A stretch of 64,000 bases of DNA from Lactifluus volemus (lineage: Eukaryota; Basidiomycota; Agaricomycetes; Russulales; Russulaceae): assembly GCA_022376515.1 (NCBI GenBank), contig WTXI01000001.1:372001-436000 (forward strand). Direction: 5' to 3'. Below the pieces are notes generated by a model that worked only from the letters and a program-made list of their open reading frames with translations, was not told where the DNA came from and made no database searches. Position numbers and translations under genes: made by a program. Numbering within the stretch: position 1 is the first letter of the stretch; each line of letters opens with the position of its first letter. Below are positions 11,674-24,499 of this stretch, in pieces.

Positions 11674-13555
11674 ATGGCCGCCTCTCCTGTTCCAATCGAC
11701 CGTGGTGAAACGCAAGTACGTGAAAAGTGGTCGGGAAAAGAAGACAGAACTGGGGACTCTCTGGCCCATGGCGCAGACCTTCCTCCTTCGAACGGTGGTC
11801 CCCCCGATGAACGTGGAACATCGGAAGCTGTCAACGCGGAGTATCACGCTCGCAGCCCTGGTGGAGGTGACGCTGGCCCTGGTACCAGGTCTAGTGGGGC
11901 GACGATCTACAGGGAAAAACAGATCAAGGTGCTTAGGTCTTCTCTTGTCCGTTTTGCCAGCGCCACGTATGCGTTCCTGCCTGGGCAAAAAAAGCATGAG
12001 CAGTCTCATTAGTCGTGATTCCATGCTACTTATGGCTGGCTTTCCGAAGACTAGCTACCCATGGCTACGTTCACACACTGCGCTTCTGCTCCATGTTTGC
12101 TCTTTTCAGCGTTCTGGACTGGTGTTCACTTTATGTGCCTGCAGCCAAATAAGGTTTATATCGGTGGTCTACCAGAAAATACTCGTCAAGAGGACCTTCA
12201 AAGCTGTTTCGGCAAAATAGGGAATATCATCAACATCGAATTGAAGTACGTCTCCCCCATGTTGTATGCCTTCCCAACCTGATTCACGTCTTGCAGAGTG
12301 GGATATGGTTTCGTGGTTGGTGTCTTTGATGGGTTTTGGGGATTGCCTTGTCTCAGTCTTCTTAGGAATTTGACAGTCGAGAAGCGGCAGAGGAGAGCGT
12401 CGCTAAATATAATGAAGGCTTCTTTATGGGCAACAAAATCCGCGTGGAAATATCTCGCGGCGGAGGACGTTTCGCAAAATTCAGTGGGGATCCAGGTGCA
12501 TGCTTCAAGTGCGGCCAGATGGGCCACTGGGCTAGGTGAGTCTAAACTGTCTGATTCCTTACCTCGCGGTCAGTTGAGTAGAACCTTCCAGAGAATGCCC
12601 AAATCATGTTGTACAGTCAGTGTTACCTACACTTCTGCCACGTACCCTCCATGCTTAGTTATCTAGCACTTCTAGACGCCACAGCCCCCCTGGCGACGGT
12701 TCTTTGATTGACCGAATTCACCCACCCCGTGATTATGCAGCGCCGCCTCCGCACACCCGCGAGTTCCCGCCTTATCGTGAAGAGTACCCTCCTCGAGGCT
12801 ACCCGCCACCTCCCCGTGACGCTCGCTACCCATACGACTATCCTCCACCTAGAAGACCTATCTCTCCCCCACGAGACTATCGCGATTACCCCCCGCCCCC
12901 AGTTCGCAGGGGCGATGTGGATGATTACCGGATGCGTGGGCCTCCGCCTCCGCCTCCCCGTTACGAGTCTCGCTCTGGATACTACAGTTCTGAGGACCCG
13001 GCTGCATATTCTCGCGGCTATCCTCCTCCAGCGTCTAGAGATTACGACCGATACGATAGGCGGCCCCCTCCTTCCAATGAAAGATACGGTGGTTACCCTC
13101 CTCCACCCCCTGCTGTGAGACCTAGGACACCACCCGGAGGCGGTGCCCAACCTCGCAGGGAAGAATTCGAAAGACCTCCTACCCGGTCTGTGTCACTACA
13201 TCCTCCCCAATGGTGTTCGGCTGACACATTATCTCCAGAGACTATGCCCCACCGGCTGAATATCGACGTCCTGTAACACCACCGTCCGCACGGTACGCTG
13301 ACTACCCTGCTCGTTCCGGTGCCGAGGCACGTGCGAGGTCTGTGGTTTTATGGCTACTTCTGTCTGTGGCAAAGCTAAACTGCAATTAGACGTCGTTCTC
13401 AAAGCCCTCCCACTAGGACTGGTACTGGCACTTACGAGGCTTATCCTGCTGCTCCAGGCTATGCTGGGCCTCCTCCGGCTCCACCTAAGGGCGCTGCTCG
13501 CGATTATCCCCCAAGGGGCGGGCTTGATCAAAATGCGGGTTATAGGAGGCAGTAG
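11674..13555 (+). CDS. RRM + CCHC zinc-knuckle RNA-binding protein (SR-like)
   Basis: Probable pre-mRNA processing factor. The RRM starts at NKVYIGGLPENTRQEDL (RNP2) and has RNP1-like GYGFVEFDS. A zinc knuckle CFKCGQMGHWAREC follows. The C-terminal half is Arg/Tyr/Pro-rich with many RDY, PPPR and SRR motifs. Exons: 12145-12245, 12297-12315, 12366-12535, 12592-12615, 12667-13185, 13239-13337 and 13390-13555. All joins keep phase, ending at TAG 13553-13555. The first exon is less certain: an ATG at 11674 opens 85 codons ending in YREKQIK at 11928, joined over a 216-bp intron with a weak donor. From the RRM onward the frame is undamaged. SRSF-like splicing factor is the best guess. Confidence 0.82.
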
Positions 13556-14262
13556 GCATGTGCGAAACTGGGCGTTGTGTCCGTCTCTTGCGCGAATGCT
13601 TATATCTTGGCAGTCAACGTCTGTTCTGTCTTGATCATTGCGGTGCTGGTTTATCTTTTGCGTAGCTTGGTTGCGTTCTCTCCTTGTAGTGCTTGCTGCC
13701 CGATGATTTATGTCTTGCGATATTTGCTTTGCCGTTTCTCATGCTCCTTGTGATCACTTGTTTCACTTGCTTCGCACAGAAACTAGTAACCTATTTAGCA
13801 AAGCGCTGATGTGAATGTGACGTTAATGTGCCAAGGATTCTTGTTGTGCTCAGGTAATCTACATCATGCAGCCACTGGCGACCGATGTGTCTGTCTCAAC
13901 CATGGCGCTATCCCGCATGTTCTCATACCAAGTCTGACAGTGGAACGATCAGCGGACCTCGTCTTGACTCGCTCCTGGGGGGCTTGTCGGACGTATGGTA
14001 TGGGACAATTTATGCCGATTAGAATTTGAGATGAGAGTTATATTGCTTGAACACCTACTGTATGACATGCAACCGAAGTCATTGCAATGCAGCTGAGAAT
14101 TGAATAAAATAAAAGAGAAGTTTAGTGTCGTAGTAGTTTGCTCATGTGTGTGATATATATATATCTCAGATAACCACGTGGGCGGTCATTCGCGACTCGC
14201 GAGCGATCAAACGTTGAGCGCTGAACGTTGAACGTTCAAAGTTGGACTCAAACCTGACTTTC
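13556..14262. other. Intergenic; terminator side and promoter side of two + genes
   Basis: Holds the 3' UTR of the RRM gene and the promoter of the F-BAR/RhoGAP gene. Visible are a (TA)n run near 14152-14164, a CACGTG box at 14176-14181, and an AACGTTGA-type repeat at about 14210-14240, ending 20 bp before the start codon. The repeat could be a regulatory site, but there is no direct support. Confidence 0.4.
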
Positions 14263-17233
14263 ATGTCCACGGAACCTCAGTCCAGGGCATCCTTGGATGG
14301 CCCTTCAGGCGGGTTGGTCACTCAATTCGACATACATCTCCGAATAATTGCAGATCGTTATCTTGGTTTCTTCCTCGAAAGGTCCGCCAGCCAAATCTAG
14401 CTTCTTCTCCTACACTCCCTCATCTAGTATTTGTAGGCGAAAGATCGAGGAGGCATAGTAAGCCGTTATCCGAGAACAAACTGGAGCCGCCATTCATTCG
14501 CTTATTTCTTGCCCTCAGTGTCGATTCTCTTTGGAAACTCCACCAGAAGGCAAAAGCTGTTGATGCTTTTTTCGACTCACGTGTCGAACCAAATACCACA
14601 AGGGCGGCATGGAATGAAATCAGAGATAATGTGGAAAGAGGTACGAACAACTGCAATTCGAATAAGATCCATGGCTCACATCCATTGCAGAAACCCAAGC
14701 CCGGCAGGCATTCCTAAATACACTCACCCTCGATGTCATCAATCCCTTACTGCACTGAAGGCAAGCCATGCAGTTCTCACTGAAACATTTAATTTGCTTC
14801 TAAGCTATCCAAAAGGACACGCAAGATCGCACACGAAAGCGTATCAAGGAAGATCTCAAGGGCTCCGCCGCGGCTCACGCCGACTACGCGGAGAATACTC
14901 TTCCTAAGCTCAAACGGGCATACCTCAAAAAATGCCAAGAATTTGAGGTGACGACCCCAGCATTTTACTGTGCCCGTACGCCAGTGCTTCATTGAATTTT
15001 GGGATGCACACAGGACCATCGTTTGGCGGTTGTTCCTTCAAATGCCAACCAAGTGCAAAGTATCCCTGAAAGTAGTGCCATGCCAAATTCTCGACCCAAC
15101 CCCAATCCTCCTCCCAAGTCGCACATCGTATCGCCACAGCCTCTTCGCCCACTCGATCGCAAGCCTTCTAGTGGTGCACCTCGAAATCGATCACCGTCGA
15201 CCTCTACGGCTCTCTCAGATTTGGCCCAGCAAGGTAACAAAACCATGCGAAATCGCACGCAAACACGTCTGATCGTATGTTGATAGGGAAGAAACAACTC
15301 AACCAGCTGATCACTCTGCTGGACAAGGAAGGCGGCATCAGGGGGAGCAATCGCAATGCTGATAATGCATTGCGCTCGGTCCGTGCCAAGAGGGAAGCCG
15401 AGGATGCAGGTGCGTTGATAATACCGATGAATCCTTGCTTCATTGCTGAACCGGAACTAGACAAAGATTACCGAAAGGCCGTACACTGGCTCGAGACCCT
15501 CAGAATTCGGAGGGTCAAAATCCTGGAAGGTGGATATAATGTAAGTGATATGTCATGTTATGCTGTAGGCCGATGCTGCGTGACCAGACCACACTCACGG
15601 TTGCACAGAGCCTAGAGCGGTTCATATACGAAGGTACAGAAACCGTCAAGACAGTCCTCGTCACATACGCCGATACTATGATGTCAGTGCTTCTAAAATC
15701 TTTGTCTTATTTTCATGAATCTTATACCCTCCTCCCTATAGCGCGACATATGCCACGCAAAACTATTTGGCGACACACGCCCGCTCCGCAGTCGAGAAAG
15801 TTTCCGGTGAGACCGATACCTCCATTTTGGCGGCATCCCTCCGCCGCTCTCTTGCCCTCTCTATTCCTCCACCCACTCTGTACTATAACTACCATGTTGG
15901 TGAATGTCAGGACCTGGTTTTCGGTGTCACCCTAGTGGACTACGCGACCGCTCGGGGCAGTGAGAACGAGGCGCCGAAAATTCTGAGGATCTGCATTGAC
16001 GAGGTCGACAAGAGGGGTTTGGATGCAGAAGGGATATACAGGGTGAGCTCGTCGATACATATGGAATGACCCCTTACTCAGTGTTGTAGGTGTCTGGTCG
16101 GCATGCCAACGTGCAAGAGGTCGGTGGAATACGCTCTCAGTATCTAACTTAGCTAATTGCACACGCGCATATAGCTACAGCACAAGCTCGAACGAAATGA
16201 AAAGGCGTTTTCATTTAATTCCTATACGGATGACATATATTCTGTTGCCTCGTTTCTCAAGGTCAGCTATTGCAGAAACATAATTCCTTGAGCTTATCAA
16301 TCGCCCGTGACCTAGCTCTACCTCAGGGAACTTCCAGAGCCTCTATTCAGATTCCCATTGCAGGATCGTATACAACATAGCGAAGATAAAGGTAAGGTGT
16401 CCACATACCCTTGGCACCGTTCATACGCAATTTGACGTCGTACATAGCTGGTCATACCGCAAACGATTTCGTTTTGTTGCGATCGAAGATCCGTCGACTA
16501 CCAGCAGTTCATAGGGCTACGCTCAAAGCTCTTGTGGAACATCTCTCGCGTATTGCATCCCATACAGATAAAAATAAAATGGATGCAAAGAACCTTGCCA
16601 TTGTGTTCAGTCCTGTTGTCTTTGGCGAAGAAGAAATCTCGCAGGGAGATCTTCTTAACGTGCAGCCAACAAAGGTGTGCTACATTTCCTACTTGTCTTC
16701 TGGTACTCATTCGTGTAGGACTCTGTCATGGAGGACCTTATTGAAAAGCCCTAGTCCTGTTTGATGAGCGTCTTCCTCACTCATCCCCACCACTTCCTCC
16801 GCCCCTTCTGGAGAACCAGTGCCCGACATTAGCTATGGCACATCACACACGAAAGTTACTACATTACCGCAATCCTCAGAGTCTGGAGAGGCGCAAGTCG
16901 CGGACTTTACACCCCAACTTCCTCCGCGACCGACGAGTAGCATTCATCCGTCGGCGCGATCCAACCCTCCAAAGTCGCCCCCACATATGCCGTGGACCTT
17001 TTACCCACGCCAACCTCTCTAACTTCGTCGCTAGCTGTCTCCTTGACAGTACAAACTTCCGCAGACGAAGGGAGAAACCTACGCAAGTACAGGTCAATCC
17101 CAACTCAAGTGCCACAGAAGTAGTCGAGAGAGAATTGAATCAGACGCAAGTCTCCATACCCCCATCCCCGGCATCTACACAGAACCAACAGCAACGACAG
17201 GAAGTAACCGATTCCGTTCCGCAAACCCATTGA
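14263..17233 (+). CDS. F-BAR + RhoGAP protein (Rgd1-like)
   Basis: GTPase-activating protein for a Rho-family GTPase, bound to curved membrane through an F-BAR domain. Fifteen exons can be followed: 14263-14381, 14428-14457, 14519-14640, 14691-14760, 14816-14947, 15014-15233, 15287-15409, 15461-15540, 15609-15682, 15742-16042, 16090-16119, 16175-16261, 16316-16391, 16448-16674 and from 16719. The F-BAR part carries RRKIEEAY and TQDRTRKRIKEDLK. The RhoGAP domain carries the arginine finger in GLDAEGIYRVSG, then LYLRELPEPL and KMDAKNLAIVFSP. Intron 14761-14815 starts with GC, not GT. Single missing bases are needed near 14745, 16750 and 16770, and probably 17010. The Ser/Thr-rich C-terminus is therefore uncertain; the last frame stops at 17231-17233. 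Confidence 0.85.
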
Positions 17234-17679
17234 CAGCGAGTTCGCGGACCAGTAACAGCTTTGAGTCTCGCGGATAACCTTGATATTTTCTTTTTGTCGG
17301 GATTGCAATGTTTGATACAGCAGGTGTGGTATATATGTTCTATCGGTCTTTGTTCTTATTCGTAGACGCTGCTGTTGCTGATGGTTTCATTCGAACACCT
17401 TTCGGTATACTCGCGTTAATCAGTCTCTACTCTTTTGTTTTGGATGTTGTCAATGTAACAATATTATTCTGATATGATATCTTCGAGTTCCGAATTGGAG
17501 ATTAGCAAAACTCTAGTTTCCGCCACTATATAGTTTACATAATCTCAGCCACAGTTAACGGCCATGAGTGAGGCCAACACGGTCAATACGAATTTAGCTC
17601 CCCCAAACGTACTCATTTTCTTCAACTTTTGCGATTTCTTGGCTTACTCTCTGCATACATAGCAGCCCGCCTCAACAAA
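17234..17679. other. Intergenic / RPS29 promoter
   Basis: No gene recognised. Contains AT-rich sequence and the promoter and 5' UTR of the S29 gene. An ATG at 17564 opens only a short frame and is probably leader. Confidence 0.4.
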
Positions 17680-17996
17680 ATGACTCACGACGCCGTCTGG
17701 TTTTCCCGCCCTCGCAAGTTTGGAAAGGGATCCCGCCAATGGTGCGTTTGACCTTGTCTCGGTTTCGAAATCAAAAGTTGGTAGGGTGCAACCAAACTCA
17801 TATCGCTTTTTTTGCGCATTGTCAGTCGCCTCTGTGCACACCAAGCGGGTCTCATCCGCAAGTATGGTCTCGACCTGTGCCGCCAGTGCTTCCGCGAGAA
17901 GGCTTCGGCCATTGGGTTCGTGAAGGTGATGTCCTTACCAGTCATCCTCCAGCTACGCCCTCACTCACAATGGGTGCGATTTTTCAGAATCGGTGA
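17680..17996 (+). CDS. RPS29: 40S ribosomal protein S29 (uS14)
   Basis: Zinc-binding protein of the small ribosomal subunit, 56 residues. Exons 17680-17741, 17826-17925 and 17988-17996. Exon 1 encodes [20 protein letters not shown]. The first intron (84 bp, phase 2) splits the first zinc cysteine codon. Exon 2 gives [15 protein letters not shown] and [16 protein letters not shown], so the ligand pattern is C-x2-C-x14-C-x2-C. The last exon codes only Asn-Arg-stop, as in many fungal S29 genes. Frame undamaged. Convergent with RPB4, with 359 bp between the two stop codons. Confidence 0.96.
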
Positions 17997-18355
17997 AACA
18001 GATCTTCCGCCATTCACCCCTTCTCATATACATATACTCTTCTTTCTCCCTCACTCAGACCACAAAACTGCAGTAGATGTATCCTCGACGCCCATATTGC
18101 CTGTCACAAAATATGAATTTCAGCATCATTTTACAGGCAATCAGCGGCTAAGGGACGTATGTACTTTTTGAGCGAACAACTACACCAAAGAGTGGAGCAG
18201 CGCGCCGTCATGCCCACTATCATGCTTTGGCTACTGTCGAAGACATAGGAAACGGATCTGCATTACATTGTACTCGACCTTCGACATGCCCACGGTTAAT
18301 ATTTCTCCATCATGAGGGATACGTGGTGTTTGAAGCGAGTGTCCACGTCAACATG
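17997..18355. other. Convergent 3'-3' intergenic region
   Basis: Lies between the stops of RPS29 (+) and RPB4 (-) and should hold both polyadenylation regions. Nothing else seen. Confidence 0.4.
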
Positions 18356-19094
18356 TCATGTCTGGAACTTCCGCATAGCTTGAATTTCGTCTAACAAAGC
18401 CTGAAGTCTATCGTCTTCGATCTTAACGAGACTAAGAAAGAAGGAAGTGGCAGTTATTAGTCACGCGAGAGTGGAACAGCGGGTAATGTCCAATGGCACA
18501 CACCTAGGAATGATGCTCTTTGCTTCCTCTGCGTCGGCAGGACACAGATTAGCGATTTGTGCCGTCTCAAATTGCGTCAGCTCTGGCTCCCTCCGCAATA
18601 TTCTAATATCACGTAGGCATCGTGAGCACGAGGTAAGAAGGAACATGGCGGGCAGGTAGCGTCGTCGACGGCCCACGCCTTACTTACTCTCGAACAGCCG
18701 ACGCCGAGTCGGTGGTGTTAAACTTGGCGAAAGTCTTGACGTATTCCAGAGTCTTATTGTACACCCTAAAGAGAGGTAGAGAGGCGAGAGAGAGTCAAAC
18801 ATATATCATTTATATTATATGCTCATTGATCTCCAAAACGGAGAGGAGGACTGGAAAAAAAAGTCGACGAACACTGTGTCTGGCGCGTCCTTGTCCCTGT
18901 TTTCGAGCAGATACTTGACCTCCGAGATCAGCAGACAGCCGGCATTGTTGAATTCTGAGGATCGAGCAAGATCAGTGCCGGTCCCAAGCGGAGTACATAT
19001 GGATCCTCAACGTGCCTGGCCCAAGTTTTAGGGCAGCGGCATCTTCCTCTTCTTGCTGTGCTTTGTGACGGCTTTGATATGAGCGAGAAGTCAT
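18356..19094 (-). CDS. RPB4: DNA-directed RNA polymerase II subunit RPB4
   Basis: Pairs with RPB7 to form the Pol II stalk used in initiation and in mRNA export and decay. Exons 19094-19016, 18954-18873, 18765-18688, 18602-18504 and 18431-18356 give about 138 residues, the normal length. Blocks seen: EEEDAAALKLGP, EFNNAGCLLISEVKYLL, TLEYVKTFAKFNT, RREPELTQFETAQIANLCP and LLDEIQAMRKFQT at the end. Phases agree at all four introns. Intron 1 (18955-19015) starts GCACGT, so it is a GC-AG intron or carries a base change. The frame is otherwise intact. Confidence 0.94.
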
Positions 19095-19608
19095 GCCGTG
19101 GTGGCAGGGAGCAACAGCACACACACTTGTGGCGTGGCTGTGTGTTTGGTTCAACACGGCCAAAGCTGGACTTAATCACACAATAAGGGTGGAAACCAAG
19201 ACGACTTTGAGATTGAGCAGAATAACTACACAATGACAGACAAATAGTGTGCGACGGGATACGATTAAACAGATGCGTTATGAAGAATCGGGAATGAAAG
19301 GTCTGTCAAAACTTGGGGGATTACGCTGTACATATGTGGCGAACCAAGAAAATTGTTCAGGAAAAGGGTGTTTAACAAAAGACAGGAATGAAGCGACGAT
19401 GAATGCGGGTTGAAATACAAATGCGCCTGGTGTGGTATGCCATATGAATTGATTCCCCTTCGTCAATGTGTAGCCGCGGGTCAGCATAATGAACATATGG
19501 GGGAGGGGGGTCCTTGACAGAAATACTATAGGGTATAAGTTGCTGTTGATGAATCATTTGTTGTATGAACTTCCGAATGGCAAGCCATTCACCGGTGCAC
19601 AGCGTAGT
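19095..19608. other. Intergenic between RPB4 start and PUF stop
   Basis: Holds the RPB4 promoter and the PUF 3' UTR (both minus-strand genes). No gene or notable repeat. Confidence 0.4.
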
Positions 19609-22600
19609 TTACATCGTGTAGCCGAAAGAAGTACGCTGGTACGGATCAGCCAGACCATTTGTGACCCCTACACCAGGGAATGAAGAGCCGACACCGCCAA
19701 ATGCGGAGAAAGCACTTTGGTGAGGGCCATGACCGGCATTGCTCTGGAGAACGTAACCGTCAAGCGTGTGAGGTTGAAGACCGTGGATAGGCCCGCGGAG
19801 ACTGGGTTGAGAGAGTGTGGCCTGGTTTTGATTCGGTAAGCCAGCAGTGTAAAGCCCATTCTGGGTCGAATATACGCCTGCCAAAGGATCCCCTGGAAGG
19901 TGGCGACCAGCACTGTGGTTGGTCATGTTCACAGCGAGAGCCTGCTGACTGTGGTAACCTCCGAAGTGGTCCGTATGTTGTTGCTCGCGCTGCAGCTTGT
20001 TCTGGATGCGCTTCCCATAAGGCGTGTTCCGAATCAAAGGCAGTACAGGCCTGATACCGTCCACAAGTAGAGCACGTTGACCGGGTTCTGCATAGTCGAG
20101 AGCGTCTTGTTTCATATGAGTAACGGACAATGTATGACAAGACTCGATATCCACTTACCTGTACACAGTAATTCCCATAAGAATCGCGGAGCAACTTCTC
20201 AAGCCTTGTGCGGTTGAGAAGTTCTTCGATGAGGATTTTCCGCGTGCTGTGCTCAGCAACACGAATGCACTGACAATAATCGCTTAGAAAATACAACGGT
20301 TTAGACATAATCGAACCGGGATACCTTCTCAATGACATTGGAGCTGAACTTTTGAACCGAAAGAGCACAGACATTGCCAATGAACTGACGAATGACGGCA
20401 TCACTGAACCTGTTATCATTGAGGTCGAGGATATATTGCACGACCTAAGAAGCCAAACTCAGACCGCCAACTTTCCTTATGCATGAAGACTCACGTAGTT
20501 GCCATAGGGATCCTGAACGAGTGTCAACGCATTGTACGTGATCTCATTAACAAGCTGAATGCGCTGATGATCCGAAGCATGATCGATGCAACGTTGAAGA
20601 ACACAACAGCCATGTCGATGAGTAGCGACCTCGACACAGTTTGCTGCTACTGCATTGTATATGAACTAGGAATGACTAAGTCTAGAGCATGATCAAACCT
20701 CAAAAGAGCGACGGACCTGGTTGTCTTCTGGTGCCAATTTGTTCAAACACTTCTGTATAACATGGTTACCATTCAGATCCTTGATGAGCACCACAACGTG
20801 CAGACTGAGCGCAACAATAATCGAGTGAATCTGGCCATGGTATCTATGATCAGTCTGTGTCCCACCACCACCCTGTCAGTGGACAGGAGGGAAGACAATT
20901 GTGAAATATGCTTGCCTGTCTCCGTGTAGATAGGAAATCGATCATTTTCTGGACTGCTCGCGTCCCGTGCATATTAAGAGAAATATTAACCAAGTCTTGC
21001 GCAACGGACTCGCAAATGATGTTACGTTGTTCATCGGTAGAATATTCTAGAAGCTTCTGGCAAAGGTAATTACCGAACGGATCTAGGAACGAAATCAGAA
21101 ACAGTCTGCTGAGTAATGATAAGAACACTTACCAGTCATGAGATCTGCAAAATGACCGAAGGTCTCACGGAAAATCATATCACGGTGTTCCGGTACGCCT
21201 TCCTCAAGCTTCTTTTGCAAGTATCGGCAACCATGTTGGTCTTTGCAAAGGGTCGAGATCTCTCCTGCCAAGTCCTCGAGACGAGTACCAGCAAAGCGGT
21301 TGACTGACCAGAACATCAGGAAGATGAGACGAGCGATAGGAACAATTCAGGACACTTACATTCCCGATCAACATCCCCACGCCTATGCTTAGGGCCATGT
21401 AAACCATTCATTTTCCCATCACTAGCAACACGGCCGCCAATTCCTAACCCATAGCGGGAACCGTGGTGGTGATACAAAGCCGTAGAACCAGTGCCAGCAA
21501 GACCATTCCCATTGCTATATGAACTAAAGCGACGGTCATCGAGAGCATTGCCATTATTCAGACCATATACAGCAGTGTCACCGCCATAAGGCTGTGCGAT
21601 GTATGTTCAAAGTCACCCCAAAAAAGAACGAGTAAGCAGACTTACGTGAAGAGGGTCATCGTAGTTATCATATGGGCTATGACCAGACAATCTCGAAAGC
21701 GAAGATTGCAAGTCACCGCTCAACGGACTATCCCCAAGTTGGTGCGTCCCTTGGGGTGTCAAGCGGGCACCAAGATTCTGCCCCTCTGGAGAGATGGGCG
21801 TACCGGGGGTTTTGGTCAGATGAGCGGGAATACTGGTGGAAATCCCGGCCAAAGGGGTGGCGGGAACAGAACGCGTGGTAATGGACATTCCATCAGACAC
21901 CGCAAGAGGCGACCCACGACGCGAACCAGGTGTCTGGATATGAGCGGTCAGTGTTTGACCATGTGAAGGAAGGTGGGGAGTGGCAGAAGCTGAGACCGTT
22001 CCACCGAGCTTATTGATAGACAAGTCGTTGATGCTCAAAATAGGGTTAGTCGAAAGTCGACGGTTATCTCGTGCAAAGGGGTCCAGGCGGGGCGAATCCG
22101 AGAACTGCGGCCACTCGGAAGGTTTCTGCGCATCACCCGAACGAGTAACCATACTGCCGCGTGAAGGAGCTTGGGACAGGGCAGCCAAATCTAGAGCCGC
22201 AGATGAGGCGGACAACTAGAGAAGAGCGGTCACTGACGCCCAACATATGTTAAAAGTGGCACGAACCTTTTGAAAGTGAGGGGCCGGAAACTTGTCGTCA
22301 TCAGAAGTAGGCAACTTGAGAATAGCATCTAGGGATGTGTGAGAAACTCCGGTCAATGACTTGTTATGAGTGTGTTTACCGTTCATTTCTTCATCGAGTT
22401 GCTCATCCAGCATCATGCCGGCATTGTATGCGTTGCCAAAGCGCAAACCATCCTCCTCATGCACACCACCGCTCTTCTGCCGTGGTGCCTGGTCTTGGCC
22501 GGCTGCTGATGAGAAAGCTTCCCCTGTAATGGAAAGGCCTTGCAGATGACCAGCAAGCTCCTCATCGTGGCTGCTAGCCGAAGTACGGCGACTGGCAGGC

Positions 22601-23257
22601 ATGCTTTTGGCACCCGCTCGTCCGTAGCCTTGAACAAGGCCATTGTTGCTATGGGGGTTGTTCGGAGGAATTTCCGGAGACCGCGCCACCGGTGCATAGG
22701 TCACTGATTTGCGCTTATCAGATGCGGAACCAACGGCTCTCGAGAGGACGTCCGTATCTAGGGCCATCCGAGCAAAACCGGTGTGAAGAGTGGGGGATAT
22801 CTCGGGGCCGCCGGGAAGGAGGGCATTAACTCGAGGAGGCGTAGTAGGTGCGGATGCAGCCATATGTTGGAGGCCATTGCCGTTACCTTCAACAGGGATG
22901 CTTAGCAATTCCTGGGCCTGCTGCTGCTCTAGGACGCGCATCTGGTCTTCGAACATCTTGCGATGCAAAGCGCGTTGTCTCTCATGCTCGATGCGTTTAA
23001 GCTCGACGCGCTGAGGTAAAACGACTGAAAATCTCGTACAGATACGAGGGGGCAATACTTACAGCCGAAAGCTCAGGCATATTAGACCCCAACCTCGCCG
23101 TCTAGAGAAAACTTGTATAAGACAGCGAGCTCCGAGTGCAGCACAGTGAGCTTACGGAATCGGCCAAGTCCAAAAATGCAGGAGGACTTTGCTTGAGCTC
23201 ATCGGCGGCGGTGGGGCGTGGATCAGTAGAAGTAGACGGTTGAAGGCTAGCGGCCAT
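19609..23257 (-). CDS. Pumilio-family (PUF) RNA-binding protein
   Basis: Cytoplasmic regulator that binds UGUA-type sites in mRNA 3' UTRs. The start at 23257 opens MAASLQPSTSTDPRPTAADEL. Early exons 23257-23156, 23101-23063 and from 23010 are phase-consistent; many introns follow. A long Ser/Pro-rich N-terminal half with a Glu/Arg coiled coil (RIEHERQRALHRKMFEDQM) precedes the PUF domain from about 21320 down to 20000. Repeat cores are seen in order: CRYLQ, NYLCQ, TRAVQ, NHVIQ, CCVLQ, NYVVQ, NVIEK and NYCVQ, so all eight helical repeats are accounted for. The tail ends SFGYTM. No frame damage found. The 5' side (23258-24499) is a long leader/promoter. Confidence 0.9.
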
Positions 23258-24499
23258 GGCAAATAAAAAGTATTAAAAGTCTTTTTTTTTGGTTGTTTCA
23301 GTCCCGGACGAAAAATTGAAGCAGAGAGTGACAAAAAGAGACAGAAGGGGAAAGCGAAAGCGAAAAGCCTAGTTGCACAAAAGGTGGAAGTCGACTTTGT
23401 ACAGGGAAGAAAAAATTAGAGAGGTAGACAGCAGGTAGAGGGCGTTTCGAGTCGTACCTGAGTGGAATTTTGAGCCCGTCTAAAAAAGACTGATGTTACA
23501 GTGATGGGCTTTCGGAGAAGGGTGAATAGGAAGGACAAGGGATATAAGAGAGATGATGGTTACTCACCGTGATCTGACCCGAGGCCAACACGAATGCGGA
23601 GGGAGGTGAGGTGAGAGAAGGAGACAAGATGCGGTTGGAAATATTATTATATAAATGGGGGGATGAAGGGGGGGAGCGGGAGGCCGGGGCAAGATTTGGA
23701 TTGGGTGCTTCGCTTGTCGCGCGTGGAATAACTCTATACACGGTTCAGTCACGACCCTCAATTTTTTTTTTTTTTTTCGACAAAAATTTGGCTTTACTTT
23801 AGTTCCCGCCCACGCCCCGTCAGGTGTCCCTCGTAGAAGGTCTCGTTCCTTGACCCAGATCCCTTTCCCTTTTCCCATTCACCCCCGTCGTTACCGTTCA
23901 TAATCATTCGACAAGTCCCCGCTTTGCTTCCGCTCCGTACGTGTATCATGCACGATACCGTCCCTGTCTTACCTCACATATGCACATAACCCGACTATAT
24001 GCTTCGCTCTACATCAGTTTCAGTTTTTTTAAAAGTCCCACAAACTCCACGGAACAGGTCTGTATTCGATTATCATGTCGACTGCACAGGTACTCTTGCC
24101 CTTCGAACGGACGAGGTGCTTCGTAAGCCACGTCAATAAGCGGATGCAGTGTGCATCGTTTATATTGTACTGTATTATATTTCTCTACTGTATATTTTTG
24201 AATTGCCGCAAAAGACCCTTTGACTAGGCACTTCGCTTATCCCGCTCGGGTTAGCGCACGATGCAACAGCGCTTATGACACATTACGCAGCCACGACTCG
24301 ATCGAAGAACCAGGACAAAAACACACGGACATATGGAACATCCGACTCGTTATTATGCGTCATATATGTGTGAGTATGTGAGATATAGCGAGGGCGCCAC
24401 CCTCTTCTCCACCTGGCACTGGTATTTTGATAGATGTCCCCGCTTCCTTCTCAACCTGTAACCCTGCACCACCTTTCGTATCCTCCTCGACTTCGCCAT
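23258..24499. other. Intergenic: PUF promoter and UVRAG-like 3' region
   Basis: About 1.2 kb without a gene. Contains an oligo-T run (23281-23290), a long T run of about 18 at 23761-23778, and GA-rich sequence at 23480-23660. Purine/pyrimidine-biased tracts upstream of the PUF start fit a promoter and 5' leader. Confidence 0.4.

Noticed and set aside
12659..13150. Minus-strand Arg/Val-rich frame opposite the RRM gene
   Set aside because: Antisense of the repetitive Arg/Tyr/Pro codons; no start context or splice support.
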